This document shows, in pieces, positions 8,756-19,000 of a DNA stretch of 64,000 bases. Source of the DNA: Pedobacter sp. KBW06 (GTDB lineage: Bacteria; Bacteroidota; Bacteroidia; Sphingobacteriales; Sphingobacteriaceae); the NCBI RefSeq assembly GCF_003852525.1, contig NZ_QAJL01000003.1, positions 1,454,059-1,518,058 of the forward strand, in the 5' to 3' direction. The position numbers and the translations under genes are program-made. How positions within the stretch are numbered: the stretch's first letter is position 1; every line of letters begins with the position of its first letter. The notes under the pieces are model-generated. The model had not been told where the DNA came from. It saw only the letters and a list, made by a program, of their open reading frames with translations, and searched no databases.

Positions 8756-9220
8756 TTATTTTGCCAGTTCGGATGAACTATTTTCTTTCCATTCTCCAAA
8801 TGCTTTCCTGGCCAGTACTTTTGCCTGGGCAAGGGTAATGTCGCCTGCAATGGTGATGTATGTTTTTGCGGGTACCAGACTTCCATGGTTCCTGTCCGCA
8901 GATGTTAGTGCTTCAGCGGTTACTAAAAAAGCATTTTCAAAATCTTCGGTATCCGCAGCTACAGTTGCTTCATCGGTACCGAAACTTACTTTAGGTCCAA
9001 AGTCCTTACCACGATCAGCAATTGCAACACTGGTATTTGAAGCCAGCTGTCCGCCTTCGATTTTAACAGATGCCAATACTTTTCCCATGCCATTGTTTTC
9101 TGCAACGATAACCTCTACGCCGTTTTTTAATTTAAAGCTTACCGGATCTTTCATGATTCCCTGTGCCTGAATGTTGTTAAAAGCGAATAAACTGATTAAG
9201 ATGATTAGTAAGTTTTTCAT
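8756..9220 (-). CDS. Miniature non-catalytic M16 peptidase-like secreted protein (C, 154 aa)
   Basis: Close copy of gene B: signal peptide ending NIQAQ, the M16-like first strand (FKLKNGVEVIVAEN) and the end-of-domain signature (TYITIAGDITLAQ, ARKAFGEW). Differences from B are mostly conservative and the frame is intact, which argues that the protein is maintained rather than decaying. A TACCTTTG promoter box lies at 9283-9276 on the minus strand. The divergent LytTR response regulator starts 189 bases away and could control it, but no shared site was recognised. Confidence 0.8.
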   Translation of the reverse strand: MKNLLIILISLFAFNNIQAQGIMKDPVSFKLKNGVEVIVAENNGMGKVLASVKIEGGQLASNTSVAIADRGKDFGPKVSFGTDEATVAADTEDFENAFLVTAEALTSADRNHGSLVPAKTYITIAGDITLAQAKVLARKAFGEWKENSSSELAK

Positions 9221-9275
9221 AATGTTTTTTCTTTAGTTTATGTTTTTCCGGTTGATTATTTATTGATTGATGAAC

Positions 9276-9283
9276 CAAAGGTA
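9276..9283 (-). promoter_or_regulatory. -7 promoter box of M16-like gene C
   Basis: TACCTTTG on the minus strand, 56 bases before ATG 9220, identical to the box before gene B. The flanking sequence is also related, for example GAACGGTGAAC-type words upstream of both, as expected from a tandem duplication. Confidence 0.6.
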
Positions 9284-9409
9284 AAACCCTTTTAAGCAGA
9301 CAGGAAGGGGGTATCGACAGAAAGGATAAAATGAACGGTGAACAAGGCTTTTGACTCTTTCATTTTCCGATCTATTATAATTATATTAGTATAGGTTAAC
9401 GAAATCCCG

Positions 9410-10105
9410 ATGAATTGCTTAATTGTTGACGATAACAAAATTGCCCGGACTACGCTCAAAAAACTGATTAGCCTGGATCCCCTGTTAGTATTGGTTGCTG
9501 AATGCAGCAATGCAACCGAAGCCTATATCAAGATTCTGGAACAACCCATTGATTTGTTGTTTCTGGATATAGAAATGCCTGGAATGACCGGAATGGAACT
9601 GGCCAAGAGCCTGGGACAAAAACGGCCGCTCATTATTTTTACAACGTCAAACAGAGATTACGCCGCCGATGCCTTTGACCTGGACGTGATCGACTTTATC
9701 ACCAAGCCGGTAACTACTGTAAGATTTTTACAATCCGTAGAAAAAGCAAAAGAATTCCAGAAAACCAAAATCTTACCCCAGGACCTTATAGAAGAAGATT
9801 TCATCTTCATCAGAGATTCCGGTACCGTAAGAAGACTGGAACTGGACAATATCCTCTATCTGGAAGCCCAGGGCGATTATGTGAAAATTTATGTGTCCAA
9901 TCGATTTTACAACGTCCATACGACCTTAAAATCTGTAGAAGAAAAATTGCCGGCCAGTGTCTTTCTAAGGGTACACCGCTCCTTCATCATCAATGTCAGT
10001 AAAATAGATACCCTCGAAGGGGGTACGCTGATCATCAACAAAAGTCTGGTGCCTGTTTCAGATGCCTACCGTGCAACACTTAATAAAAGGATGCAGATTC
10101 TTTGA
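9410..10105 (+). CDS. LytTR-family response regulator
   Basis: 231-residue two-domain regulator. The receiver (about 1-120) has the acidic pocket Asp7-Asp8 (IVDDNK), phosphoacceptor Asp53 (LFLDIEMPGMTG) and conserved Lys99 (FITKPV). The LytTR DNA-binding domain (about 130-231) shows LEAQGDYVKIYV and FLRVHRSFIINVSKI, the usual signature. In Bacteroidota these pair with membrane histidine kinases of the LytS/5TM type; none is adjacent. It is divergent from M16-like gene C and followed by an Hpt-domain gene, so a phosphotransfer link with the latter is likely. Confidence 0.93.
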   Translation: MNCLIVDDNKIARTTLKKLISLDPLLVLVAECSNATEAYIKILEQPIDLLFLDIEMPGMTGMELAKSLGQKRPLIIFTTSNRDYAADAFDLDVIDFITKPVTTVRFLQSVEKAKEFQKTKILPQDLIEEDFIFIRDSGTVRRLELDNILYLEAQGDYVKIYVSNRFYNVHTTLKSVEEKLPASVFLRVHRSFIINVSKIDTLEGGTLIINKSLVPVSDAYRATLNKRMQIL

Positions 10106-10154
10106 TAATTGGCTTGTTTTTTGCTCAATATCTATACATTTCATCCCCTGTAAA

Positions 10155-10529
10155 ATGTCGGCTCAAACTCCCTATACCGCTGGAAGTTACCAACTCATAG
10201 ACCTCAGTTATATTGAGCAGCTCAGCAATGGCGACAAGGCCTTTGAAAAAGAAATTGTCCAGATTTTCGTGGAGCAGATTCCTCAGGACCTGGCCTTATT
10301 AAAGCAGCACTTTGCCGCCGGTGATTTCAGCAAGGTGAAACAAAGTGCACATTATATGCTGCCCAGCATTTCCATTCTTGGGCTGGAAACAAAATTAAAA
10401 GTGGAGCTGGAGGCATTGGAAGCATTGGAATCCGCATATAAAGTCCTAAAACGTCACATAGAAACCATTGATAAGGTCTGTAACGCAGCAAGGGCGGAAG
10501 CAATAGAATTGCTCCATTCCTATGCCTGA
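10155..10529 (+). CDS. Hpt (histidine phosphotransfer) domain protein
   Basis: 124-residue four-helix protein of the Hpt type. The phosphoacceptor is probably His66 in QSAHYMLPSISILGL; this variant lacks the Lys-Gly of the classical HxLKGSS site, as is common in Bacteroidota Hpt domains (HxMLPM-like). The frame is open further upstream (to 10062, overlapping the LytTR gene), but ATG 10155 is chosen because residues before it look untranslated and the domain begins right after it. It should relay phosphate between a hybrid kinase elsewhere and a receiver, perhaps the LytTR protein upstream, 49 bases away. Confidence 0.8.
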   Translation: MSAQTPYTAGSYQLIDLSYIEQLSNGDKAFEKEIVQIFVEQIPQDLALLKQHFAAGDFSKVKQSAHYMLPSISILGLETKLKVELEALEALESAYKVLKRHIETIDKVCNAARAEAIELLHSYA

Positions 10530-10542
10530 AGAATGGAGCAAT
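10508..10542. terminator. Inverted repeat across the Hpt stop codon
   Basis: Perfect 12-bp arms ATTGCTCCATTC (10508-10519) and GAATGGAGCAAT (10531-10542) with an 11-base loop that holds the TGA stop. It sits between convergent genes and could end transcription from both sides, although no T tract follows. Confidence 0.55.
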
Positions 10543-10547
10543 CGCAA

Positions 10548-11090
10548 CTACTGACTGTCTTTTTTCTTACCGAAAATATTGTAATAATTATAATCCGTCA
10601 TCGGTGCGCCACTTAAGCCAAGGTGATGTGAAATGGTGGTCACCTGCCCGCGATGGTAAGTGCTGTGGTTCATCACCTGCTGGATATATTCAAAGTTGGC
10701 GAAGTCACAATTAAACCATGGATTGACCACAAGGTTATTTTCTTCAATAGATGCGGCGGTCATCTGATGCACATAGGCCGAAAATTCTTCCGACTGCTGA
10801 ATGAGCGTCGCAAAAGCATCTTCTATCGACCCTTCGAATTCGCCCTCCGGCTCAAAGGCTTCTTTTTTAATCACCGACAACCAGTAGGCCTGCGTCTGCC
10901 AGATGTGAAGTATCGTTGGTTTGATACCGGAAAAGCTTGACCGTACTTCTTTATCCAGTACGTCCTCCGGATAGGTTCTCAGCCAATTGATCAGCGTGGT
11001 ATTTGCCCATGCATTATAAGCCACATAATTCCTCATTAAGTAAGTAATTGCATTTGTAGCTGTTGCAGTATTAAGGTTGTCAGGTGTCAT
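10548..11090 (-). CDS. DinB family protein
   Basis: 180-residue protein of the DinB/YfiT metal-binding four-helix family. Three metal-ligand histidines are plausible: His in PTILHIWQTQAYW, and the pair in MNHSTYHRGQ near the C-terminus, giving the family pattern H...HxxxH. DinB proteins include thiol transferases and damage-inducible proteins of unknown action. It ends 18 bases from the convergent Hpt gene. No operon partner. Confidence 0.9.
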   Translation of the reverse strand: MTPDNLNTATATNAITYLMRNYVAYNAWANTTLINWLRTYPEDVLDKEVRSSFSGIKPTILHIWQTQAYWLSVIKKEAFEPEGEFEGSIEDAFATLIQQSEEFSAYVHQMTAASIEENNLVVNPWFNCDFANFEYIQQVMNHSTYHRGQVTTISHHLGLSGAPMTDYNYYNIFGKKKDSQ

Positions 11091-11165
11091 AATTATTTGG
11101 TTTGTTTTCTACTACAAATTAAATATACGACACTGACAACCTTATGGCAGTGTAAATTAAAAAAT

Positions 11166-13019
11166 CTACAGATTTTTTTGTTTCCGCTCGTATTCTTCCT
11201 GAATCGCCATCAGCTCCGCATTGTTCTCCAGGTCATGTGCCTGATTGGAAGACATGGTCTGGGAAAAAGGAACCGTTTGCAGGATAAAGTCTTCCTCATG
11301 TCCTGGCTTACTGTAATCATAGGCCCAGCGGTGAACCACAGGCAGTGCTCCCGGCCAGTTTCCATGGATATGTTCCACGGGAGTAGTCCATTCCAGGGTA
11401 TTGGAATCCCATGGATTTTGCGTTGCTTTCTTACCTCTGAAAATCGAATGAAAGAAATTATACAGGAAGGCCACCTGCACCAGTGCCGCAATGATGGCCG
11501 CCCAGGTGATCAACACATTAACCGACATCCATTTTTGCATGAATTCAAATTCTGTAAAAGCATAGTACCTTCTCGGTACCCCGTCCAGCCCCAAAAAGTA
11601 CATGGGAAAGAAAACCAGGTAAGCACAGGCAAAAGTAACCCAGAAATGGAGGTAACCTAATTTCTCATTCATCATCCTGCCGAACATCTTGGGAAACCAG
11701 TGGTATACCCCTGCCAGCATCCCGAATACTGCTGCTGAGCCCATCACAAGGTGAAAATGGCCAACCACAAAATAAGTATCATGCAGGTTGATGTCCAGAA
11801 CGGCATTTCCCAGATAAATCCCGGTCATCCCGCCGGAAATAAAGAAGGAAACCAACCCAATGGCAAACATCATGGCCGGTGTAAACCTGATGTTCCCCCT
11901 CCATAGGGTAGCCAGGTAATTGAAGGTCTTTACCGCAGAAGGAACGGCAATGATCAGCGTGGTGATCATAAACACCCCACCCAGAAAGGGGTTCATTCCC
12001 GTCACAAACATATGGTGCCCCCATACGATAAAGGATAAGATCACAATTCCGATCAGGGAGTAGACCATGGCATGGTAACCAAAAATCGGCTTTCTTGCGT
12101 TGTTAGAGATCACTTCGGAGGTGAGCCCCAATGCCGGCATGATCACGATGTATACTTCCGGGTGTCCAAGGAACCAGAACAGGTGTTGCCACAGAATCGG
12201 TGACCCTCCTTCATTCGGCAATACCTGGGTCCCGATCACAATATCCGAAAGGTAGAAACTCGTGCCCATACTGCGGTCAAAGATCAGCAGGATCACTGCT
12301 CCGGTTAATACCGGAAAAGACAATAAGGCCATCACTGCAGTCAGAAAAAGCGACCAGACGGTCAAAGGCAGACGCCACATGCTCATTCCCTTGGTTCTCA
12401 TGTTCAGCACCGTGCTGATGTAGTTCACATTCCCCATCACCCCGGAGATGATAAAGATAATGATGCTGACCAGCCAAAGGGTCATCCCCAGCCCAGAGCC
12501 TGAAATCGCTTTGGGCAAAACAGACAATGGCGGATAAACGGTCCAACCTGCACTTGCAGGCCCGGTTTCTACAAAACAAGAACCCAGCATCACGAGACAG
12601 GCAACCAGGAAAAACCAATAAGAAAGCATGTTCATCAAAGGGGAAGCCATATCTCTGGCCCCGATCTGTAAAGGGATCAGCAGGTTACTGAAAGTTCCGC
12701 TCAGCCCGCTGGTCAGCACAAAAAAGATCATGATCGTTCCATGGATCGTCACCATGGCCAGGTAAAAGTCTGGTTTGATGCGTCCTCCTTCCGCCCAGTT
12801 TCCCAATAATACTTCCAGAACAGGAAACTCTTTGTCCGGCCAGGCCAACTGTAACCGGAAAAGAACGGACATCAGCATGGCGATCACCGCCATAAAGATC
12901 GCAGTGATCAGGAACTGCTTGGCGATCATTTTATGGTCAGTACTAAAGATATATTTTCGGATAAATGATTGCGGATGTTCCTGATGTTCCGCAGTGGAAT
13001 TTGTGACTTCTGTATGCAT
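11166..13019 (-). CDS. ctaD: Cytochrome c oxidase subunit I
   Basis: 617-residue multi-helix membrane protein, the catalytic subunit of a heme-copper (type A) oxidase reducing O2 and pumping protons. Heme and copper ligands are visible: His93 (TIHGTIM, low-spin heme), His286-Pro-Glu288-Val-Tyr290 (CuB, with the cross-linked Tyr and the Glu of the proton path), His335-His336 (WGHHMF), and His421/His423 (VGHFHLVMG). The D-channel glutamate in GHPEVY marks an A1-type enzyme. Subunits II and III and assembly genes are not adjacent, which is unusual, since in Bacteroidota subunit I normally follows subunit II. It may be an additional oxidase or a separated gene. Confidence 0.96.
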   Translation of the reverse strand: MHTEVTNSTAEHQEHPQSFIRKYIFSTDHKMIAKQFLITAIFMAVIAMLMSVLFRLQLAWPDKEFPVLEVLLGNWAEGGRIKPDFYLAMVTIHGTIMIFFVLTSGLSGTFSNLLIPLQIGARDMASPLMNMLSYWFFLVACLVMLGSCFVETGPASAGWTVYPPLSVLPKAISGSGLGMTLWLVSIIIFIISGVMGNVNYISTVLNMRTKGMSMWRLPLTVWSLFLTAVMALLSFPVLTGAVILLIFDRSMGTSFYLSDIVIGTQVLPNEGGSPILWQHLFWFLGHPEVYIVIMPALGLTSEVISNNARKPIFGYHAMVYSLIGIVILSFIVWGHHMFVTGMNPFLGGVFMITTLIIAVPSAVKTFNYLATLWRGNIRFTPAMMFAIGLVSFFISGGMTGIYLGNAVLDINLHDTYFVVGHFHLVMGSAAVFGMLAGVYHWFPKMFGRMMNEKLGYLHFWVTFACAYLVFFPMYFLGLDGVPRRYYAFTEFEFMQKWMSVNVLITWAAIIAALVQVAFLYNFFHSIFRGKKATQNPWDSNTLEWTTPVEHIHGNWPGALPVVHRWAYDYSKPGHEEDFILQTVPFSQTMSSNQAHDLENNAELMAIQEEYERKQKNL

Positions 13020-13110
13020 TGACGGATAAAATATAAATACCCTGCAAAAGTCATTTAAACGAACTTTAATCTATGGTAGCAAACTCATATAATATGGTAT
13101 AGATTCAAGA

Positions 13111-13980
13111 TTAGGCCTTGTTCTTCCGGAACTCTTCCGGCGTCATGCCCACGAGTTTTTTAAAGAACTTGGTAAAATAAGAGTTGTCATTAAAGCTCAG
13201 CTCATCCGAAATCTCAGAGATGGTCATGTCCTGACTTACCAGCAGCCGTTTTGCTTCCAGCAGGATTCTGTTCCTGATCACCTCTCCTGCCTGCATCCCC
13301 AGGTATTCCTTGCATAAGGCATTTAGATGATTGGGTGTAATGTACAACAGGTCTGCATAATCTTTAGGCAGCCTCAGGTTCGTGAAATGCTGTTCAATTA
13401 ATTTCTGAAAGTTCCGGAGTAAGGTATAATTGTATACCGGGAATTTGTGTTTTTCTGCAGGGCTTACCTGTTGCTCCATCCTCATGAATACATACAATAA
13501 CATCACGCTCACCAGATCCTTTTGCAGCGGTTGCTCCTGGTTCACCTGCTCATAGATCCGCTCAAAAAAAGCAGTCATTTCATCTTCCAGATGAGCAGGA
13601 ATCTGGAATGCGCCGTCTTGTGCAATGCCATTCAAAAAAGTAAACCCATTTAAGAAATCAGGCCTCAGCAATAAAGACTGGAAGAACTCCCTGCTGAAAT
13701 TGATGACGTAACCATCAGGGTTTCCTTCAAACTCCCAGGTATGGATCTGCCCTGGAACCATAAAATAAATGTGCATTGGCCGTACTTCAAAGCGTGTAAA
13801 GTCGATAGAATGTGTTCCCGATCCGGAAGTAAACAACACCAGGTGGTAAAAATTATGCCGGTGTGGAAAGGCAAGGCTGCTGTGTTTGTGCAGGTAGCTG
13901 GCAAGATGATCTACCAGCAGTTCATCCTCTTTATAACCGGATAAGGTACAGCAATCGAGAACCGGAATCTGTTTTATCAT
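13111..13980 (-). CDS. AraC family transcriptional regulator
   Basis: 289 residues: an N-terminal cupin-like sensing domain (HRHNFYHLVLFTSGSGTHSI, then PGQIHTWEF) and a C-terminal double helix-turn-helix (about 190-289) with MTISEISDELSFNDNSYFTK and a GMTPEEFRKN ending. It has no membrane or receiver domain, so it should sense a small ligand in the cytoplasm. On the minus strand TAACTTTG (13992-13985) matches the TAnnTTTG promoter box only a few bases before ATG 13980; use of this box would give a nearly leaderless message. Target genes are unknown. Confidence 0.93.
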   Translation of the reverse strand: MIKQIPVLDCCTLSGYKEDELLVDHLASYLHKHSSLAFPHRHNFYHLVLFTSGSGTHSIDFTRFEVRPMHIYFMVPGQIHTWEFEGNPDGYVINFSREFFQSLLLRPDFLNGFTFLNGIAQDGAFQIPAHLEDEMTAFFERIYEQVNQEQPLQKDLVSVMLLYVFMRMEQQVSPAEKHKFPVYNYTLLRNFQKLIEQHFTNLRLPKDYADLLYITPNHLNALCKEYLGMQAGEVIRNRILLEAKRLLVSQDMTISEISDELSFNDNSYFTKFFKKLVGMTPEEFRKNKA

Positions 13981-14044
13981 GCCACAAAGTTATTGGGTTA
14001 AATCCTGCCAAAAGCGGTATTAAACCTTAGTTTAATGGTACTTA

Positions 14045-14088
14045 TTACCGACAGGCAGGGCAAATGTTACCGACAGGCAGGGCACATG
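14045..14088. repeat. Tandem 22-bp direct repeat
   Basis: Two adjacent copies of a 22-base unit beginning TTACCGACAGGCAGGGCA (14045-14066 and 14067-14088), differing at one base. It lies upstream of the AraC gene and downstream of a small hypothetical gene. It may be a regulatory array or a slipped duplication. Confidence 0.7.
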
Positions 14089-14117
14089 GTTCAAAATGGC
14101 AGTGATACCCTCCTGAC

Positions 14118-14513
14118 TCAGTTGAACAACCTTGCTTCGAGGTAAAGAATCAGGGGCATTACAAATTTATGCTTGCGTTCATCTCCATCAGAGATACAGA
14201 CCAATGCCCAGCCAAAATGGTCTTTTCTTAACCGGAGGAATTCGGTATGATCAGAAAGGTAAAAGAAATACTCCCCATTGGGATAGGCTTCGAAGTAACC
14301 TTCTATTTTCTCATTGCCCCTGCCGATGATCGCCATTTCTTTCCTCAGGTACTGAAAATGCATCCTGATGTGATTTTCCAGCAGCTCTTTTTTAGGGCAA
14401 TCCCCGGTTCCGGACCACAGCCTGCCATACCTGTCCACAGCCAGTTTCATAAAAATAACGGCAGGCGCAAAAGCAGATAGAAAGAGTACACCATGACCGG
14501 CAAAATGATTCAT
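14118..14513 (-). CDS. Hypothetical protein, 131 aa
   Basis: Unrecognised protein. It begins with a hydrophobic stretch (VLFLSAFAPAVIFMKLAV), then a mixed region with VDRYGRLWSGTGDCPKKEL and a C-terminal half rich in aromatic and charged residues (GEYFFYLSDHTEFLRLRKDH). The first part could be a membrane anchor, or the true start could be the internal Met22. It lies on the same strand between the arginine decarboxylase-like gene upstream and the AraC gene downstream, separated from both. Support is moderate: the frame is open for its length and codon use looks ordinary. Confidence 0.55.
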   Translation of the reverse strand: MNHFAGHGVLFLSAFAPAVIFMKLAVDRYGRLWSGTGDCPKKELLENHIRMHFQYLRKEMAIIGRGNEKIEGYFEAYPNGEYFFYLSDHTEFLRLRKDHFGWALVCISDGDERKHKFVMPLILYLEARLFN

Positions 14514-14576
14514 CCTCCAAAATTAGCATCCGGTCTGGTCAACAGTGGGTAGTAATTAAGGGATTAATGGTATAGA

Positions 14577-15962
14577 TTAAATATATCCTAAAATCTTCAG
14601 TGCCTGTTTGCTGTTTTGCTCCTCTGCAAAGACCCTGTAATTTAAGGTTTCATCCTTATTCCGGTCTATCAAAATGTGTTTAGGTCCCGGCAACAGGCAA
14701 TGGTGAATCCCTCCAAAACCACTCAGCACCTCCTGATAAGCCCCGGTATGGAAAAAGCCGATGTACTGTGTCTTTCTTGTTTTGGGCATAAAAATCTTAT
14801 CGTGCCCGGAATGGTAATAATCATCCCCGTCGCAGGTCATCCCTCCAAGGTAAACCTGCTCCTGTTCCCTTTCCAGGTTGTTTACAGGCAGCAGCAGGTA
14901 TTGTTGTCCGATGGCCCAGGTATCCGGTAAACTGGTGATGAAAGAGCCATCGAGCATCAGCCATTTCTCATTGTGGTTCTGTTGCTTGCGGCCCAGCACC
15001 TTGTATACAATTCCGGATGCTTCGGCAACGGTATATTTCCCAAACTCGGTAATCAGGTCTGGCTCCGCAACGCCAAAAGTATGGCAAACGGCTTTAATCC
15101 TTTGGATGATGCGGGTTACAAAATCAAGGTAGTCGAATTTGAAATCAAAAGAATCCATAAAGGGCATTCCACCACCGATGTCCAATGTGCTTAACCAGGG
15201 GTTGATCTGACTGAGTTTACAATATAAGGCAACATGTTTATCCAGCTCTTCCCAGTAAAAACGGGAATCAGAAATGCCCGAATCGATAAAGAAATGCAGG
15301 GTAGTCAGCCTGAAATTTGGCCTCCCCTCTATCTTATTGCGGTAGAAGTCCAGGATCTCTTCCCTTCTGATGCCCAGTCTTGAGGTATACAGCTGGGAAC
15401 TCGGCCGGTCATCTGAAGCAATCCTGACGCCGAGGTTTAGCGGCTGATCGATCTGCTCCGTATAGTAATGAAATTCGTCTTTATTGTCCAGAACGGGAAC
15501 GATGTTCCGGTTTCCCTCCCGGATCAGCGCAACAATGCCCTGCTGATAGGCTGCGGTTTTAAATCCGTTACAAATGACCAGCGTATCCTGATCCATCTTG
15601 CCGGATGCCAGTAAAGCGCTGAGCAGAGGAATGTCAAAGGCAGAAGAAATTTCAATGCCAATCGGATTGCTTAATGCTTCATTCAGGACATAACTAAAAT
15701 GAGAGCTCTTGGTACAAAAGCAATAAGTATAGCTGCCCTTGTATTTTTCAGCATTCATCGCGAGCCGAAAAAGTGCCTGCATGTTTCTGATCTTTTCGCT
15801 GATCGAAGGAAGGTAAGTGAAACGCAGGGGTGTTCCATACGTTTCAATTACCTCCAGTAAATTTATCCCATGGAAATGCAGGGCATCGTCCATAGTCTCA
15901 AAACCAGCACTTTCCAGCGCAGTATGTCCGCTGATAAATTCCAAATAGTTCTCCATAGCCAT
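14577..15962 (-). CDS. PLP-dependent decarboxylase, arginine decarboxylase-like
   Basis: Fold type III (alanine racemase-like barrel) decarboxylase of 461 residues, most like the arginine decarboxylases of Bacteroidota, which make agmatine for polyamine synthesis. The PLP lysine is in YCFCTKSSHF (about residue 85); the glycine-rich phosphate site is LDIGGGMPF; the C-terminal barrel has the substrate cysteine in GMTCDGDDYY and an aromatic FFHTGAYQE motif near the dimer active site. It is shorter than the 630-660 residue SpeA of proteobacteria. Starts at 15962 or 15956 (MAM) are equally possible. No agmatine genes are adjacent, so diaminopimelate or carboxynorspermidine specificity is not excluded. 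Confidence 0.8.
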   Translation of the reverse strand: MAMENYLEFISGHTALESAGFETMDDALHFHGINLLEVIETYGTPLRFTYLPSISEKIRNMQALFRLAMNAEKYKGSYTYCFCTKSSHFSYVLNEALSNPIGIEISSAFDIPLLSALLASGKMDQDTLVICNGFKTAAYQQGIVALIREGNRNIVPVLDNKDEFHYYTEQIDQPLNLGVRIASDDRPSSQLYTSRLGIRREEILDFYRNKIEGRPNFRLTTLHFFIDSGISDSRFYWEELDKHVALYCKLSQINPWLSTLDIGGGMPFMDSFDFKFDYLDFVTRIIQRIKAVCHTFGVAEPDLITEFGKYTVAEASGIVYKVLGRKQQNHNEKWLMLDGSFITSLPDTWAIGQQYLLLPVNNLEREQEQVYLGGMTCDGDDYYHSGHDKIFMPKTRKTQYIGFFHTGAYQEVLSGFGGIHHCLLPGPKHILIDRNKDETLNYRVFAEEQNSKQALKILGYI

Positions 15963-16052
15963 CCCTTTTTTTGGGATTGCAAAAGTAAAACTGAAGCCAG
16001 CTAAACCACTGGTGTTTTTTTGACTGAAATTGGTATTAAACGGAGATTGTCT

Positions 16053-19000
16053 TTATACTTCAAGTACCAGATCGTCCGTATTGACAATCGTCCCCTCCTT
16101 CAGTACAATTGATTTCACCACACAATCGGCTATTGCCGCAATATTGGACTCCATTTTCATCGCTTCAATCATGAACATTGGCTGGTTTTTCTTCACCGCA
16201 TCCCCTGCTTTAACGAAAACTTTCGACAATAAGCCCTGCAGCGGAGAGCCGATATGTGCCGGGTTCAGCTTGTCTACCTTACGGTTTTCGGCAGTCGTCA
16301 CCTTAACCGACTTATCCTGAATTTCGATATTTCGGGTCTGTCCGTTTAGCTTAAAGAAAACCGTACGCATCCCCTTGTCGTCTGGCGGGCCAATGGATAG
16401 TAAGCGGATCAGCAGGGTTTTGCCCTTGGCAATTTCTATTGTTGTTTCCTCTCCCGGCTTCATTCCATAAAAGAAATACTGCGTAGGGATCACCGAAACA
16501 TCACCATACAACCTGAATATCCGGATGGCTTCTGCTGTTACTTTAGGGTAAAACTTATAAGCAAGGTACATGGTATAAGTCAGATCATCCCCAAACTCCA
16601 GCTTAAAGGCTTCAAATTCTGCTTCCAGATGCAATGGCTCGAGGTGCTTGTTCGGACGGTCGGTAAAAGGTGTTTTCCCTTTCAGCAGGATTTGCTGCAA
16701 AGCTTCTGGAAAACCTCCTGCAGGCTGACCGATTTCCCCCATGAAGAAGGAAACCACAGATTCCGGGAAAGCAAGCTGTTCCCCTCTGGCAAAAACATCT
16801 TCGGGACTAATGTCGTTGGCCACCATAAACTGGGCCATATCCCCCACCACTTTAGAACTCGGGGTCACCTTTACAATGTCGCCAAACATGGTATTCACAT
16901 CGGCATAACGCTGTTTAATGAGTTCAAACTTATCCCCCAATCCAAGTGCAATTGCCTGAGGTTTTAAATTGGAGTATTGTCCGCCCGGAATTTCATGTTC
17001 AAATACCTCGGCCGAACTGGCTTTTAATCCGGATTCAAAAGGATAATAATACTCCCTTACCGTTTCCCAGTAGTTCGAATAAGCATTTAAAGATTTGATG
17101 TCATAGGCATTTTCCCGCTCATGAAAGCGCATCATTTCTACGATGGCATTAAAGTTCGGCTGTGCCGTACTGCCGGATAGCGCGCCCAGCGCACAGTCAA
17201 TCACATCTACTCCTGCTTCGATGGCCATGAGGTAAGTTGCAGGCTGTAAGGAAGAGGTATCGTGTGTATGTAAATGAATCGGGATCTTAACCGTGTCTTT
17301 AAGGGCTTCAATTAAAATTTTAGCGGCATAAGGTTTCAGTAAACCAGACATGTCCTTAACCCCTAAAATATGACTTCCTGCATTTTCCAGATCCTTCGCC
17401 ATCTTTAAATAATATTCCAGGTTGTACTTACTGCGTTTAGGGTCCAGAATATCTCCCGTATAACACAATGCACCTTCGGCCAGGCCATTTGTCTTTTTAC
17501 GAACCATTTCTATGCATGGCGCAATGTTTTCCATCCAGTTTAAGGAATCAAAGATTCTGAAAATGTCTACGCCTTTCTCCCAGCTCTTCTCTACAAAAGA
17601 TTCGATCAGGTTGTCAGGATAAGCCGCATAGCCCACCCCGTTACAACCACGGATGAGCATCTGAATTAAAATATTGGGCATGGCAGCGCGCAATTTTTCC
17701 AGTCGCCTCCAGGGGTCTTCATTTAAAAAGCGCAGGCAGACATCAAAGGTTGCCCCGCCCCAGGCTTCCATACTAAAGGTCTGGGAATGGTCTTTGGCAA
17801 ACCCTTCCGCCACTTTGAGCATGTCGTAAGTACGCATTCTGGTGGCCAGTAAGGATTGATGGGCATCCCGGAAAGTAGTATCCGTATAGTGTATTTTCTT
17901 TTCTGCTTTCAGCCATTTGGAAAATCCCTCCGGCCCCAGTTCTGTTAACAGATCTTTGGTTCCTTTTGGATAATCGGCCCGGGCTGTCAGCGGTACAACC
18001 GGCTTTTCAAAACGTTTATTTTCATCGACCTCACGGACATCCGGATTCCCGTTTACAGAGACCTCACCCAGATAAGTAAGGATTCTCGTACCACGGTCCA
18101 GCCTCCTTTTCGATTCAAAAAGTTCCGGATGTTCCTGGATAAAATTCACAGTCGCCTTTCCCTGTATAAAAATGGGATGGCTGATCAGACTTTCCAGAAA
18201 CTGCACATTATTTTTCACACCCCGAATCCTGAATTCTCTCAATGCCCGGTGCATTTTCCTGGCCGCATCGTCCAGCGTATGTCCGCTGGTGCTCACCTTT
18301 ACCAGCATAGAATCAAAAAACGGACTGATTTTCATCCCGGGATAGGTACTTCCTTCATCCAGTCTGATGCCAAATCCGGTGGCATTTCTATAGGTAATTA
18401 AAGTGCCGTAATCCGGTTTAAAATTATCTGCCGGATCTTCTGTTGTGATGCGGCATTGCATGGCAAAACCATTACAACGGATGGCTTCCTGATTTTTAAT
18501 CCCAATTTCTGCATCGGTCAGGTGATAGCCGTCGGCAATAAACAACTGGGTTTTGATCAGGTCAATGCCGGTCACCATTTCTGTTACCGTATGCTCTACC
18601 TGAATCCGGGGATTCACTTCAATAAAATAAATATTTTCCTGTTCGTCAATTAAGAATTCAACCGTCCCTACATTATTATATTTTACGGCTTTTGCGATCG
18701 AGGTGGCAAAATGATACAGCTGATCCCTCGTCTGCTGACTTAAATTCAGAGAGGGTGCCACTTCCACGACTTTCTGAAAACGGCGTTGCACAGAACAATC
18801 ACGTTCAAACAAATGGACCACTTCCGAATAGTTATCTGCTACGATCTGCACCTCGATATGTCTCGGCCGGTTGATAAATTTCTCCAGAAAGACCGTGTCA
18901 TCCCCGAAAGCATTCTTCGCTTCACTCCTGGCTTCAAAAAAACTCTTTTTCAGCTGATCGTCGTTTTGTACGATCCGCATTCCCCTTCCCCCACCCCCCG

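Noticed and set aside
11097..11660. 187-codon + strand frame over the end of the oxidase gene
   Set aside because: It lies across the conserved subunit I sequence and has no promoter or domain.
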